Assembly: GCA_023150345.1 (NCBI GenBank)
Contig: JAKLLB010000020.1
Location: 1 to 51,382 of the forward strand
Origin: Aquabacterium sp.
Lineage (GTDB): Bacteria > Pseudomonadota > Gammaproteobacteria > Burkholderiales > Burkholderiaceae_C
Direction: 5' to 3'
Length of the DNA: 51,382 bases
Below are positions 1 to 9,970 of the stretch, in pieces. Position 1 is the stretch's first letter. Each line of letters opens with the position of its first letter. Made by a program: the position numbers and the translations under genes. The notes under the pieces are model-generated. The model did no database searches. It had not been told where the DNA came from and saw only the letters and a program-made list of their open reading frames with translations.

Positions 1-972
<972 letters not shown>

Positions 973-1009
973 CCATGGCGGCGATCGGGCCCGATCCCGC
1001 TCGCGGGCG

Positions 1010-1573
1010 TCAGTGAGGCGCCGTATCGGCCCAGGCGTCGGTTTCGAAGTCCAGCGGCACGCGGCCGGTCCAGCTGCGCTCGACCTCGTCGAACTGGGAG
1101 TGGGTGGTTTCACTCACGAGTACGCCGGGCGATGTGTCCGGACGGTTGGCACCGGTGCGGTAGTCGATGGCCTCGGCCAGACGTGCGCGCAAGGTGCGCA
1201 GGGCGTCGCGCGGCTCGGCCGCCTGGAGCTGCTCGAGTTGCTCGAGGCCGCGGCGCATCACCAGCACGGGCAGCTTGGCCAGTGCACGCGAGCCACGACG
1301 GCCGAGCATGCGCTCAACTTGGGCCAGATGCGGCATGGCCATCCGAAGCGAGGGTCGTTCTTCGAACACTTGTCGCAGCGATCGGTATGCCGCGCGCAGT
1401 GCCTGGCCGCGGGACTCGGCCGCTGCGCTCGCATCCGCCGCCGCGGCCTCGCGCGTGAAGAGCCGGGTGCGCAGCCATTGCAGCGGCTGGAATCCGCTCG
1501 GAGATGGCTCGTGCGACGCCATTGGACGCATGTCTGTCGACGGCGGCAGGGGTTCGAGTGCGGAGTCCCTCAT
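1010..1573 (-). CDS. Hypothetical protein, 187 aa
   Basis: I do not recognise a family. The protein is soluble, rich in Ala, Arg and Leu, and probably mostly helical (for example the run EQLEQLQAAEPRDALRTLRA). It has no signal peptide, membrane segment or cysteines. It lies tail-to-tail with ntrC (37 bp apart) and upstream of nothing on its own strand in this window. The ATG at 1573 has no clear Shine-Dalgarno sequence; ATGs at 1531 and 1522 are alternative starts. The reading frame is kept as a gene because it is long, strand-consistent with xth and occupies an otherwise empty interval, but competing frames here are also open because of the high GC content. Confidence 0.6.
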   Translation of the reverse strand: MRDSALEPLPPSTDMRPMASHEPSPSGFQPLQWLRTRLFTREAAAADASAAAESRGQALRAAYRSLRQVFEERPSLRMAMPHLAQVERMLGRRGSRALAKLPVLVMRRGLEQLEQLQAAEPRDALRTLRARLAEAIDYRTGANRPDTSPGVLVSETTHSQFDEVERSWTGRVPLDFETDAWADTAPH

Positions 1574-1680
1574 GGTGCTGCCTATGGGCTGAAGCCTGCG
1601 ATTCGATCAACACGGCCCGCCTGTCAGCGGGCCTCGGCGCGCAAATATGCCACCGCTCGGCCCATCCGGGGAGAGCAGTT

Positions 1681-1707
1681 CCCCCTGAAACACCTTACCT
1701 TAGGGGG
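1681..1707 (-). terminator. Possible hairpin just after xth
   Basis: Directly next to the xth stop codon there is an inverted repeat with arms CCCCCT (1681-1686) and AGGGGG (1702-1707) and a 15-nt loop. A second hairpin, GCCCGC-6 nt-GCGGGC, lies at 1615-1632. Neither has a clear U run, so a terminator role is only possible. Confidence 0.3.
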
Positions 1708-2484
1708 TTAGGGTGCGGTTGCGTCGATCTCGAGCACCACCGGGGCATGGTCGCTGGGCCTCTCCAGGCGGCGCGGGGCCTTGTCGACATGGCAAGCGGT
1801 CACCAAAGGCCGCAGCGCTTCGCTGACGAGAATGTGGTCGATGCGCAGGCCCTGGTTCTTGCGAAAGGCAAGGTTGCGGTAGTCCCACCAGCTCCAGGTG
1901 CGAGGCGGCTGCTCGAACAGGCGGAATGCATCAACCAGGCCGAGTGACAGCAGCGACCGGAAGTGGGCACGTTCTTCGTCGGTGCACAGGATCTGGCCCG
2001 CCCACGCCACGGGATCGTGCACGTCCTGATCTTCAGGGGCGATGTTGAAGTCGCCCATCAGCACGAGCCTCGGGTGGCGCACGATTTCCTCGCGCAGCCA
2101 GCCGTGCAGCGCCTGCAGCCACCGCATCTTGTAGGCGAACTTGTCGCTGCCCGGGGCTTGCCCATTGGGCACGTAGGCGCCGACCACGCGCACGCCCGCA
2201 ACGGTGGCCGTGATCACGCGGGCCTGCTCGTCGTCGAGCCCGGGGATGTTGCGCTGCACCTGCTCAATCGGCAGGCGCGCCAGGATTGCGACGCCGTTGT
2301 ACGTCCGCTGCCCGAACCACGCCGCCTGCCAGCCGGCCTCGGCCAACGCCTGCTGCGGGAACTTATCGTCCGTGAGCTTGGTTTCCTGCAAGACCATCGC
2401 GTCGGGTTGCGCCGACTGCAGCCACTGCAGCAAGTGGGGCAGCCGCACGGCCAGCGAGTTCACGTTCCAGGTGGCGAGTTTCAT
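1708..2484 (-). CDS. xth: Exodeoxyribonuclease III
   Basis: A 258-residue member of the endonuclease/exonuclease/phosphatase family. It acts in base-excision repair as an AP endonuclease and 3'-5' exonuclease. The N-terminal [11 protein letters not shown] is the family start, so the ATG at 2484 is chosen over an upstream extension of 22 Arg-rich residues. Visible motifs are the metal-binding LQETKL, the [15 protein letters not shown] block, RIDHILVS and the terminal [10 protein letters not shown] with its catalytic Asp-His. Length matches the usual 255-270 residues. It is divergent from the DUF457-type gene with 75 bp between the start codons. Confidence 0.95.
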   Translation of the reverse strand: MKLATWNVNSLAVRLPHLLQWLQSAQPDAMVLQETKLTDDKFPQQALAEAGWQAAWFGQRTYNGVAILARLPIEQVQRNIPGLDDEQARVITATVAGVRVVGAYVPNGQAPGSDKFAYKMRWLQALHGWLREEIVRHPRLVLMGDFNIAPEDQDVHDPVAWAGQILCTDEERAHFRSLLSLGLVDAFRLFEQPPRTWSWWDYRNLAFRKNQGLRIDHILVSEALRPLVTACHVDKAPRRLERPSDHAPVVLEIDATAP

Positions 2485-2559
2485 GGCGGGTCGAGTCCTG
2501 GCGGGCCGGCCATTCTTCCACTTCCTGCGGCAGCGGCTGCGGCAACGCAAAATGGCCGC

Positions 2560-3570
2560 ATGGATTCAGTGACGCAGGCAGTCCTGGGGGCTGCGGTGGG
2601 TGTGGCGGTGATGGGGCGACGTACCGGCGTGTGGAAGGCGGCCGTCGCTGGCGCTGTCGCCGGCACGGTGCCCGATCTGGACGTGCTGGTGTCGCACGGC
2701 GATCCGGTGCTGGACATGGTGCAGCACCGCTCGCACTCGCACTCGCTGTTCTGGTTGAGCCTTGCCGGGCCGGTTGCCGGCTGGCTGCTGGCGCGGTTGC
2801 TGGGCGAGGGCGCGTTGCGCTGGCGCTGGTCCTTGGCCATCTGGCTGGGTCTGGTGACACATCCGCTGCTGGACGCGTTCACGGTGTATGGCACGCAGTT
2901 GCTGCAACCGTTCAGTGACCGGCCTTATGGGCTGGGTAGCGTGTTCATCGTCGACCCGTTCTACACCGTGCCATTGATGGTGGGGCTGGCCTGGGCACTG
3001 CGCAGCCGCGGCAGCCCGCGTGGCCTGGCGGCCAACAGGCTCGCATTGGCTGTCTCATGCGCCTATCTGGGCTGGGGTGTCGCGGTGCAGCAGCATGTCG
3101 AGACAGCGGCTCGCGAGTCGCTGGCCGCGCACGGCGTGGCAGCGCAGCGAGTGCTGGTCTCGCCGGCGGCGTTCACTTCCGGGCTGTGGCGGGTGGTGGC
3201 CATCGACGATGGCCACTATTACGAGGGCTTCCGCTCGCTGTTCGACAGGTCGCCGCATGTTGCGTTCGACCGCTACGACCGGGGCGCGGCGCTGGAGCCT
3301 GCGATGGCGTCTATCGATGCCGTGCGCCGATTGCAGGCATTCAGCCACGGCTACTACCGGCTTTTCGAGCGTGGGGACAGGCTCATGATCAGCGATCTGC
3401 GCATGGGCATGGAACCGAACTACCTGTTCACGTTCGAAGTCGCCGAGCGGCGGAGCGCGCCTGTGGCCCTGGTACCGCCCCGGCAGGTCGGCATGCGTGT
3501 GGACTTGTCGCGCGCCTGGCCCTGGTATTGGCAGCGTCTGGCGGGCGACCCCGTCTCGATGCGGCGTTGA
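2560..3570 (+). CDS. Membrane-bound metal-dependent hydrolase (YdjM/DUF457-like)
   Basis: A 336-residue inner-membrane protein of the YdjM/YbcI-like family. It starts with [19 protein letters not shown], followed by the conserved aspartates of [13 protein letters not shown], the histidine cluster [15 protein letters not shown] and [20 protein letters not shown]; these are the putative metal ligands. Several hydrophobic segments span roughly the first 190 residues. The last third is soluble and probably faces the periplasm. Substrate unknown. The ATG at 2560 is chosen because the family motif starts there; the frame is open 600 bp further upstream but that part overlaps xth antisense. It is convergent with the Glk-RpiR gene (58 bp apart). 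Confidence 0.88.
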   Translation: MDSVTQAVLGAAVGVAVMGRRTGVWKAAVAGAVAGTVPDLDVLVSHGDPVLDMVQHRSHSHSLFWLSLAGPVAGWLLARLLGEGALRWRWSLAIWLGLVTHPLLDAFTVYGTQLLQPFSDRPYGLGSVFIVDPFYTVPLMVGLAWALRSRGSPRGLAANRLALAVSCAYLGWGVAVQQHVETAARESLAAHGVAAQRVLVSPAAFTSGLWRVVAIDDGHYYEGFRSLFDRSPHVAFDRYDRGAALEPAMASIDAVRRLQAFSHGYYRLFERGDRLMISDLRMGMEPNYLFTFEVAERRSAPVALVPPRQVGMRVDLSRAWPWYWQRLAGDPVSMRR

Positions 3571-3628
3571 CGGGCTCGGCGTCTGGCCCGCCCGGCTGCA
3601 GGTGCGCACGGCCCGTCGGCGCCGGCCT

Positions 3629-5506
3629 TCAGCGTCGACTGTGCGAAGTCAGGCGTGCATAGGGCAGCGAAGCACTGACGCCTGGCGGTGCGCGGTGGCG
3701 CCCTGCCGCACCTATGGCTGCGCCCGCGGCACCGGCGTCCATGCCCTGGCGCCGCATGGATACGCCCACGGCCAGGATGTCGACGACCAGCAGGTGCAGG
3801 ATGCGGCTGATCATCGGCAACTGGATGTTGGGATCCTCGGGATGATCGACGATGAGCGCGAGGTCGGCCTTGCGCGCCAGCGGCGACTGGCTGGCGGTGA
3901 TGGCCACCACGCGCGCACCGCGCTCGCGCGCCTTGTCGGCCACCTCCAGCAGCTCGGCAACGCGACCGGTGCCGCTGATGAGCACGGCCACGTCGCCTTC
4001 GCCAAGCACGCCAGCCGAGAGGACCTGCAACCTGGCGTCGGTATAGGCGTTGCACGGAATGCCGAAGCGCATGAACTTGAACTGCGCATCGTGGGCCACC
4101 GGGCCGTAGTGGCCGACCGCGTGGAAGTCCACCCGGTCCGCGCCGTTGAGCAGTTCGATCGCGCGCTCTACCGCATCGCGGTTGATGTGATCGCGCATCT
4201 GCAGGATGGCCGACGCGGTGTTGCCTGCGACCTTGGCGCCCAGTTCGACGGTGGAGTCGTCGTCGGTGACCTGGGTGTGGGTAACGGGCACGGTCCCCGT
4301 CAGTCCCGAGGCCAGGCGCAGCTTGAAGTCGGACAGGCCTTCGCAGCCCAGCGAGCGACAGAAGCGGATGACCGTGGGCTGGCTGACCTGCGCGGCCCGG
4401 GCGATGTCGGCGATCGGGTCGTTCAAGGCCGAGCGCGGGCGTTCGAGCACCCAATCGGCCACACGGCGCTCGGCCGGTGACAGGCCACCCAGCCCGCGCC
4501 GGATTTGCTCCAGGATGGCAGACTGCGGCGTGCCCTCGAGAGTGCGCAACTGCGACTGCAGGATGGCCGAAGCGCCCACGAAAGTGGCATTCGCCGCCGT
4601 GATCACGTAGGTCGGGATGGCCCTCAGGTAATCGGCGAATCGGCCCTTGTCCTCGAAGCGGGACCGGAAACCTGAACGGTCGAAGACCCCACCCAGACGC
4701 GGCACGATGCCGCCGCCGATGAAGATGCCGCCCAGCGCACCCAACGTGACCGCCAGGTTCGCTGCGGTGGTGCCCAGCATCGTGCAGAACAGTTCCACCG
4801 CTTCCACGCAGGTGGCATCGCTGCCGGCGGACGCCAGCTGCGTGATCTCGGGCGCCGACAGCGGCGCAGCATCGCGGCCGGCGCGGTGGTGCAGGGCCCG
4901 GTAGACGAGTTCCAGGCCGGGGCCGGAGACCAGGCGTTCGAACGACACATGCCCGAACTGCGACCAGGCGTAGCGCAGGACGTCGACTTCGCGCTCGTCG
5001 CGCGGCGCGAAGCTGGCATGGCCACCCTCGGTGCCCAGCGCGACCCAGCCGTCTCCGGCCGGAATCAGTCCCGATACGCCCAGACCCGATCCGGCGCCCA
5101 GCACGCCGATGACGCTGCCCTCGCGGCGCGTGCCACCGCCGATCTGGCGAAACTCGTCTGCACGCAGCCGGGGAACGGCCATGGCGAGGGCGGTGAAGTC
5201 GTTGACGACCACCAGCGTGTCCAGCGCGAGCCGCTCGCGCATCTGCTCGATCGAGAAGCGCCAGTGGTAGTTCGTCATGCGGACTTCGTCGCCCTCCACT
5301 GGGTTGGCGATCGCGACTGCCGCATGCTGCAACCGTTGCTCGGGCAGGGTGGTCAGATAGGCCGAGACGGCGGCATGGAAATCGGCGTGATCTGCGCAAC
5401 GCAGGGACAGCGCGCGCTCGAATTGCCCCGGCGCCACCTCCAGCGCGAACCGCGCGTACGTGCCACCGATGTCGGCGATCAAGCGGGGACAGTCGTAAGG
5501 GTTCAT
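3629..5506 (-). CDS. glk: Bifunctional glucokinase / RpiR-family regulator
   Basis: A 625-residue fusion. Residues 1 to about 330 are a Glk-family glucokinase (ATP-dependent phosphorylation of glucose), with the phosphate-binding DIGGT at 12-16, VVNDFTALA, GLGVSGLI and GTEGGHASF. Residues about 340-415 form an RpiR N-terminal helix-turn-helix (LSPAERRVADWVL, then VSQPTVIRFCRSLGCEGLSDFK). Residues about 450-600 form a SIS sugar-phosphate-binding domain (FHAVGHYGPVA, VAVLISGTGRVAELLEVA). The same architecture is known from Burkholderia-type glk. The ATG at 5506 is chosen because DIGGT then sits where the family expects it; a 47-residue upstream extension is low-complexity. It is divergent from a stand-alone glucokinase, with TGTAG-type palindromes between them. 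I infer that the SIS domain senses glucose-6-phosphate or a related sugar phosphate and that the HTH binds those palindromes. Confidence 0.93.
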   Translation of the reverse strand: MNPYDCPRLIADIGGTYARFALEVAPGQFERALSLRCADHADFHAAVSAYLTTLPEQRLQHAAVAIANPVEGDEVRMTNYHWRFSIEQMRERLALDTLVVVNDFTALAMAVPRLRADEFRQIGGGTRREGSVIGVLGAGSGLGVSGLIPAGDGWVALGTEGGHASFAPRDEREVDVLRYAWSQFGHVSFERLVSGPGLELVYRALHHRAGRDAAPLSAPEITQLASAGSDATCVEAVELFCTMLGTTAANLAVTLGALGGIFIGGGIVPRLGGVFDRSGFRSRFEDKGRFADYLRAIPTYVITAANATFVGASAILQSQLRTLEGTPQSAILEQIRRGLGGLSPAERRVADWVLERPRSALNDPIADIARAAQVSQPTVIRFCRSLGCEGLSDFKLRLASGLTGTVPVTHTQVTDDDSTVELGAKVAGNTASAILQMRDHINRDAVERAIELLNGADRVDFHAVGHYGPVAHDAQFKFMRFGIPCNAYTDARLQVLSAGVLGEGDVAVLISGTGRVAELLEVADKARERGARVVAITASQSPLARKADLALIVDHPEDPNIQLPMISRILHLLVVDILAVGVSMRRQGMDAGAAGAAIGAAGRHRAPPGVSASLPYARLTSHSRR

Positions 5507-5649
5507 CGGTGGCTCAGGCGGCACGTTGGGCGCCGTATTGTGGACGACACCTGCCGCAGGCCGAGCGGGCGCGGCGGTACCGGCTGCGGCCGGGCGCCGG
5601 GGGCGTCGCAAACGGCGCGGCGAAACTTGGGGGCAATGCCGAGGCACAT

Positions 5650-5664
5650 GGTAACTTCACTACA
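5650..5664. promoter_or_regulatory. Candidate RpiR/HexR-type operator (8/10 match)
   Basis: GGTAA-CTTCA-CTACA matches TGTAG-N5-CTACA at 8 of 10 half-site positions, with a perfect right half. It is 144 bp upstream of the Glk-RpiR start and in the control region shared with the second glucokinase, so autoregulation is plausible. The 316-bp gap 5507-5822 holds this site, the next one, and no gene I can support. Confidence 0.5.
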
Positions 5665-5774
5665 AATAGCCATGCTCGCGGATTCACCGATACCGCCGAC
5701 TGATCCATGGTTACTGCTGAGAACGAACGCCCGCCAGGGCGCGATCCGGTGAGATCAACCTATTGCGGTAGAAG

Positions 5775-5789
5775 TGTAGTTTTGCTACC
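5775..5789. promoter_or_regulatory. Candidate RpiR/HexR-type operator (9/10 match)
   Basis: TGTAG-TTTTG-CTACC, a near-perfect copy of the TGTAG-N5-CTACA palindrome, ends 33 bp before the GTG start of the second glucokinase. That is a good position for repression of its promoter. Confidence 0.65.
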
Positions 5790-5822
5790 GTCGCGGCCAT
5801 CTCCAGTTGGTACGGGTGCGCA

Positions 5823-6827
5823 GTGACACGTCCACAGAATCCTGATCGTGGCCAGCCTTGGCTGGTGGCCGACATTGGCGGCACGAACGCCCGCTTCGGG
5901 TGGGTCGATGCCCGCGAGGGCGGCGCGATCACCCGCGTGTCGACGCTGCCGACGGCCGCGCATGCCGACATCGCTGCGGCGGTGCGTGCATACCTCGGGC
6001 AGGTTGCGGCCGAGCTGGGCGATCGTTGGCAGCCGCCCCAACGGGCTGCCTTCGCCGTGGCCACGGCGGTGGCGGGCGATTGGGTCGAGTTCACGAACAG
6101 CCCATGGCGGTTCTCGGCGCGCCAGTTGCAGATCGACCTGGGGCTGCGGTCGCTGCAGGTGCTCAACGACTTCGAGGCACTGGCCCTGGCACTTCCAAGG
6201 CTGTCGTCCGGTCAGTTTCGACCGCATGGGCGCGCGCCCGACGCCGCCGGGACCCTGGCGGTGGTGGGTCCGGGCACCGGCCTTGGTGTCGCCGGCGTCA
6301 CCCGCGCGCACGACGGATCTTGGGTTGCGCTGGCGGGCGAGGGCGGCCACTGCACACTCTCTGCATTCAATGACTTCGAGAGCGCGTTGCTGCAACACGT
6401 GCGCGGCGAGTTCGACCACGTTTCGGCGGAGCGGCTGCTGTCGGGCATAGGCTTGCCGGTGCTTCACCGCGCGGTGGCGCACGTGACGGGACGTGTGGTC
6501 CAACCAATGACGGCGGGGCAGATCGTCGAGCTGGGGCTGGCGAGAACCGACGACGTGTGCGACCGGACCCTCGATGCGTTCTGCGCGCTGCTGGGCGGGT
6601 TCTGCGGCAATGTCGTATTGACGCTCGGTGCGCGCGGCGGCTTGTACATCGGGGGTGGCATTGTCCCGCGGCTGGGCGATCGCTTCTTCGCTTCCTCGTT
6701 CCGCGATCGCTTCGAAGCCAAAGGCCGGTTCAGCAGCTATCTGCAGGCGGTGCCCAGCGCGGTCATTGTCGACACGCTGGTGGCGCTGGACGGCGCGGTC
6801 GCCGACATCGAGCGAATCGCAAAGTAG
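5823..6827 (+). CDS. glk: Glucokinase (stand-alone)
   Basis: A 334-residue Glk-family glucokinase with GTG start. The phosphate-binding DIGGTNARFGW begins at residue 17. FTNSPWRFS, VLNDFEALALALP, GPGTGLGVAGV, GEGGHCTLSAF and LYIGGGIVPRLGDRFF are the family blocks that bind glucose and ATP. It is a cytosolic enzyme that would phosphorylate the glucose released by MalQ and the dextrin hydrolases. It is a paralogue of the kinase half of the divergent Glk-RpiR fusion but has no regulatory domain. No strong Shine-Dalgarno sequence precedes the GTG. The candidate operator at 5775-5789 lies just upstream and another overlaps the stop codon. Confidence 0.93.
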   Translation: MTRPQNPDRGQPWLVADIGGTNARFGWVDAREGGAITRVSTLPTAAHADIAAAVRAYLGQVAAELGDRWQPPQRAAFAVATAVAGDWVEFTNSPWRFSARQLQIDLGLRSLQVLNDFEALALALPRLSSGQFRPHGRAPDAAGTLAVVGPGTGLGVAGVTRAHDGSWVALAGEGGHCTLSAFNDFESALLQHVRGEFDHVSAERLLSGIGLPVLHRAVAHVTGRVVQPMTAGQIVELGLARTDDVCDRTLDAFCALLGGFCGNVVLTLGARGGLYIGGGIVPRLGDRFFASSFRDRFEAKGRFSSYLQAVPSAVIVDTLVALDGAVADIERIAK

Positions 6828-6837
6828 TTTGACTACG
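6823..6837. promoter_or_regulatory. Candidate RpiR/HexR-type operator (8/10 match) at the glk stop
   Basis: AGTAG-TTTGA-CTACG. The inner GTAG and CTAC are exact inverted copies, and the site includes the TAG stop of the glucokinase. It begins the 262-bp gap 6828-7089 before the TonB-dependent receptor gene. Its distance from the receptor start (about 250 bp) makes its role uncertain. Confidence 0.45.
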
Positions 6838-6975
6838 CTATCGGTCGGGCGAAGCATGCCGATCGGCGCTGCCGCATGCGTGAAAACCCTTGCGTTCGAT
6901 CGGTTTTCCCGCGGTAACTGGGTGAAATCGACCCATCTGCGCCACACCTAGGGTTTACACAATGCCGCTCAAGAA

Positions 6976-6990
6976 TCTAGTTTTGGTACA
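6976..6990. promoter_or_regulatory. Weak copy of the same palindrome before the receptor gene
   Basis: TCTAG-TTTTG-GTACA has one mismatch in each half of TGTAG-N5-CTACA and shares the TTTTG core of the site at 5775. It is about 100 bp upstream of the receptor start, where a promoter would be expected. The rest of 6828-7089 shows no gene. Confidence 0.35.
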
Positions 6991-7089
6991 AACCCACTCC
7001 GAACAGTTGTGGTCTGTATACCGGTGCGGCTCTGTGGCAAGTGCGTGCAACCGGTCTTCTTCGTGGGTCCGTTTTCAAGGAGACATCCG

Positions 7090-9867
7090 GTGAAAAGTTC
7101 GAACATGCGGTCAGGCCGCGGCGCAGCAGCCGCGCCGACCTGGATCACCCTCAACGCAACAGCCACCGCCGCCGGTGCGGCCCTGCTGTGTGCCACCGCG
7201 GGCCTGGCGCAGGCGCAGCAGGCTGCGCCTGCGGCCTCGGAGGGCACCTCGACCGTGGTCGTGACGGGCATCCGGCGCGGCATCGAGGGCGCCATTTCGG
7301 TCAAGAAGAACGCGAACAACATCGTCGATGCCATATCGGCCGAAGACATCGGCAAACTGCCCGATGTCAGCATCGCCGAGTCGATCTCGCGCCTGCCGGG
7401 TGTGACTGCGCAGCGCACAGCGGGCCGCGCGAGCCAGATCAGCATCCGCGGCATGGGTCCTGACTTCTCGACGGCGCTGCTCAATGGACGCGAGCAGGTC
7501 ACAACGGGTGACAGCCGAGGCGTGGAGTTCGATCAGTACCCGTCGGAGCTGCTGAGCAACGTCGACGTGTACAAGTCGCCCGATGGCGGCCTGATCGGGC
7601 AGGGGCTCTCCGGCACAGTGGACATGCGCACGGTGCGGCCACTGGATGCACAGGGCCGGACGGTGGCAGTGAACCTGCGCAAGCAGCGCACGGGCGTGGG
7701 TCTGCAGCAAGAGGGCGACGGCTATCGCTTCAGCCTGGCCTATATCGACCAGTTCGCCGACCGCAAACTCGGTGTCGCCCTGGGATTCGCCCGCTTCGAC
7801 GAGGACGGTGCCAAGACCTCGCGTTTCGACTCCTGGGGCAGCGGTACCACGAGCTACCAGGGCCAGACCGTGAACGTGCCCTACAACGGGTTTGGCATCT
7901 TCACCGACCAGACCACCCAGACGCGCGATGGCGCAATGGCGGTGCTGCAGTACCGCCCGAACAAGCAGTTCTCGAGCACGCTGGACCTGTTCTACTCGAA
8001 GTTCGACAAGGTCAAGGCCACCAAGGGGTTCCAGGCGCCGCTGAACGACTCCTGGTCGAACGGCAACTACGACACGGCTGGCGTGCTGACGAGCGCAACG
8101 CTCAATGGCACCAACGTGACCCAGGGTACGTTCAACAACGTGCGCGGCGTGGTGCGCAATGACTCCGAGGCCACCAACGACAAGCTCCAGTCCATCGGCT
8201 GGAACAACAAGTTCGTCAGCGGCGCGTGGACGCTCGCGGGGGACTTGAGTCACTCGTCGGCGCGCCGCCGCGGCGGCATCATCGAGACCACGGCAGGCGT
8301 GGCGCAGTCTGCGCTGGGCACCGCCCCGCTCGATACGCTGGCGTTCACGAACGCCCAGCAGTTCACGCCGGCGATGAACTACACGGATCGCAATGTCGTG
8401 AAGCTCACCGATGTGCAAGGCTGGGGTGGCGGCATCAACTCACCGCAGGCGGGCTACTCCAAGCTGCCCAACGTGAAGGACGAACTCAACTCGATCCGGC
8501 TGTCGGCCAAGCGCGACCTGCCCGAGGGCTGGCTCGTCAGCTCGCTGGAGGGCGGCGTGAATTTTGCCGATCGCAGCAAGACACGCGCCTTCGTCGAAGG
8601 TCGGCTGGTGATTCTGGGCGGCAATCCGCTGGGCGCAGCGGACATCCCGGGCAGCGGTGTCGACACCGTCGGCGGCATCGCGATTCCCGTGTTCGATCCA
8701 AGCAATGCGATCGGCTCCATCTACGAGGTGGCGCGCAAGCTGCACCCGGATATCTACAACAAGGACTGGACGGTCGACGAGAAGGTCACCACGCTGTTCG
8801 TCAAGGGCGACATCGACAGCACGCTGTGGGGCAAGCAGCTGCGCGGCAATGTCGGCCTGCAGGTGGTGAACACCGACCAGAGCTCACGTGCGTTCAACGT
8901 CGATCGCGGCCAATGCAGCAGCGACCAGAACTGTCCTGCCGACACCAACACCGCGGGTGCGAAGTACACCGACATCCTGCCCAGCCTGAACCTGGCGCTG
9001 GAACTGGGCAACGACCAGGTGCTGCGTTTCGCGCTGGCTCGTGCGATGGCGCGTCCCACTCTCAACGACATGCGCGCGAGCTTCGGCTTCTCGGTCGACA
9101 ACTCGCTGCAGATGCTCAAGGGTGACGCCGGCAACCCGCTGCTCAAGCCCACCCGGGCGAACGCGCTCGACCTGACATACGAGAAGTACTTCGGCACCAA
9201 GGCCTACTTCGCGGCGGCTGCGTTCTACAAGGACCTGCGTTCCTATGTCCTGCGCCAGGACGTGACCGTCGACTTCACGCCCTATGTGAACGCCGGTACG
9301 GCACTGCCGCCCGGCGGCAGGTTGCTCGGCCTGATCAACATGCCGATCAACAGCACCGGTGGCGATGTCAAGGGCCTCGAGCTCGCGGCATCCATGCCAT
9401 TGAACATGGCGGCCAAGTGGCTGGATGGCTTCGGCATCGAGGCGAAGTACGCCGATATCTCCAGCTCGGTCAACCTCTCAGCCTCTGCCGTGGCGACCGA
9501 CGGCATCGACGCCGGCAGCAGCATTCCGCTGCCTGGGCTGTCGCGCAAGTCCGGCGCCGTGACCGTGTACTTCGAGAAGTGGGGCTTCTCGGCCCGGGTG
9601 GCGCGCAAGTACCGCTCGAACTTCATCGGCGAAGTGTCTGACTTCGCGGGCGATCGTCGCCTGACATATGTGAAGGGCGAGGGCATCACCGACCTGCAGC
9701 TGGGCTACGAGGTGCAGGGTGGCTTTGCCAAGGGGCTGTCGGTGCTGTTCCAGGCCTACAACCTGGGCAACACGGAATACGTTCGGTACCGGGGTACGCC
9801 CGACAACATCGTCGAAAAGACGAAGTACGGCAAGACCTACCTCTTCGGCCTGAACTACAAGCTGTAA
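7090..9867 (+). CDS. TonB-dependent receptor, MalA-like
   Basis: A 925-residue outer-membrane receptor. The GTG at 7090 is chosen because AAGGAGA (7078-7084) precedes it at good spacing and a signal peptide ending near LAQAQQ follows; a start at 7009 would add 27 residues without export features. The plug begins after STVVVTGIRRGIE and contains IVDAISAEDIGKLPD, ISRLPGVTAQR, ISIRGMGPDFSTALLNGRE and VDVYKSPDGGLIGQGLSGTVD, all typical of the Caulobacter/Xanthomonas-type receptors that take up maltodextrins. The beta-barrel fills the rest. Odd: the last residues are GLNYKL, ending in Leu, whereas most outer-membrane barrels end in Phe or Trp. Its neighbours suggest the substrate is a maltodextrin, which is inference. 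It needs a TonB partner; one TonB-like gene lies at 36.3 kb. Confidence 0.93.
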   Translation: MKSSNMRSGRGAAAAPTWITLNATATAAGAALLCATAGLAQAQQAAPAASEGTSTVVVTGIRRGIEGAISVKKNANNIVDAISAEDIGKLPDVSIAESISRLPGVTAQRTAGRASQISIRGMGPDFSTALLNGREQVTTGDSRGVEFDQYPSELLSNVDVYKSPDGGLIGQGLSGTVDMRTVRPLDAQGRTVAVNLRKQRTGVGLQQEGDGYRFSLAYIDQFADRKLGVALGFARFDEDGAKTSRFDSWGSGTTSYQGQTVNVPYNGFGIFTDQTTQTRDGAMAVLQYRPNKQFSSTLDLFYSKFDKVKATKGFQAPLNDSWSNGNYDTAGVLTSATLNGTNVTQGTFNNVRGVVRNDSEATNDKLQSIGWNNKFVSGAWTLAGDLSHSSARRRGGIIETTAGVAQSALGTAPLDTLAFTNAQQFTPAMNYTDRNVVKLTDVQGWGGGINSPQAGYSKLPNVKDELNSIRLSAKRDLPEGWLVSSLEGGVNFADRSKTRAFVEGRLVILGGNPLGAADIPGSGVDTVGGIAIPVFDPSNAIGSIYEVARKLHPDIYNKDWTVDEKVTTLFVKGDIDSTLWGKQLRGNVGLQVVNTDQSSRAFNVDRGQCSSDQNCPADTNTAGAKYTDILPSLNLALELGNDQVLRFALARAMARPTLNDMRASFGFSVDNSLQMLKGDAGNPLLKPTRANALDLTYEKYFGTKAYFAAAAFYKDLRSYVLRQDVTVDFTPYVNAGTALPPGGRLLGLINMPINSTGGDVKGLELAASMPLNMAAKWLDGFGIEAKYADISSSVNLSASAVATDGIDAGSSIPLPGLSRKSGAVTVYFEKWGFSARVARKYRSNFIGEVSDFAGDRRLTYVKGEGITDLQLGYEVQGGFAKGLSVLFQAYNLGNTEYVRYRGTPDNIVEKTKYGKTYLFGLNYKL

Positions 9868-9888
9868 TCCGGCCGCAGCACGTCAGTT

Positions 9889-9920
9889 GGCCCACGTGTC
9901 GCCCTCGACGCGTGGGCCTT
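9889..9920 (+). terminator. Hairpin between the receptor and halogenase genes
   Basis: Arms GGCCCACG (9889-9896) and CGTGGGCC (9911-9918) form an 8-bp stem with a 14-nt loop, followed by only two T residues. It could be a weak terminator or a processing/stabilising structure that lowers expression of the downstream gene. Confidence 0.45.
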
Positions 9921-9970
9921 GTCGCCTCCGGGCACCGGCACCGTGCTCGACCCCGACCGATTCAGTGGCG

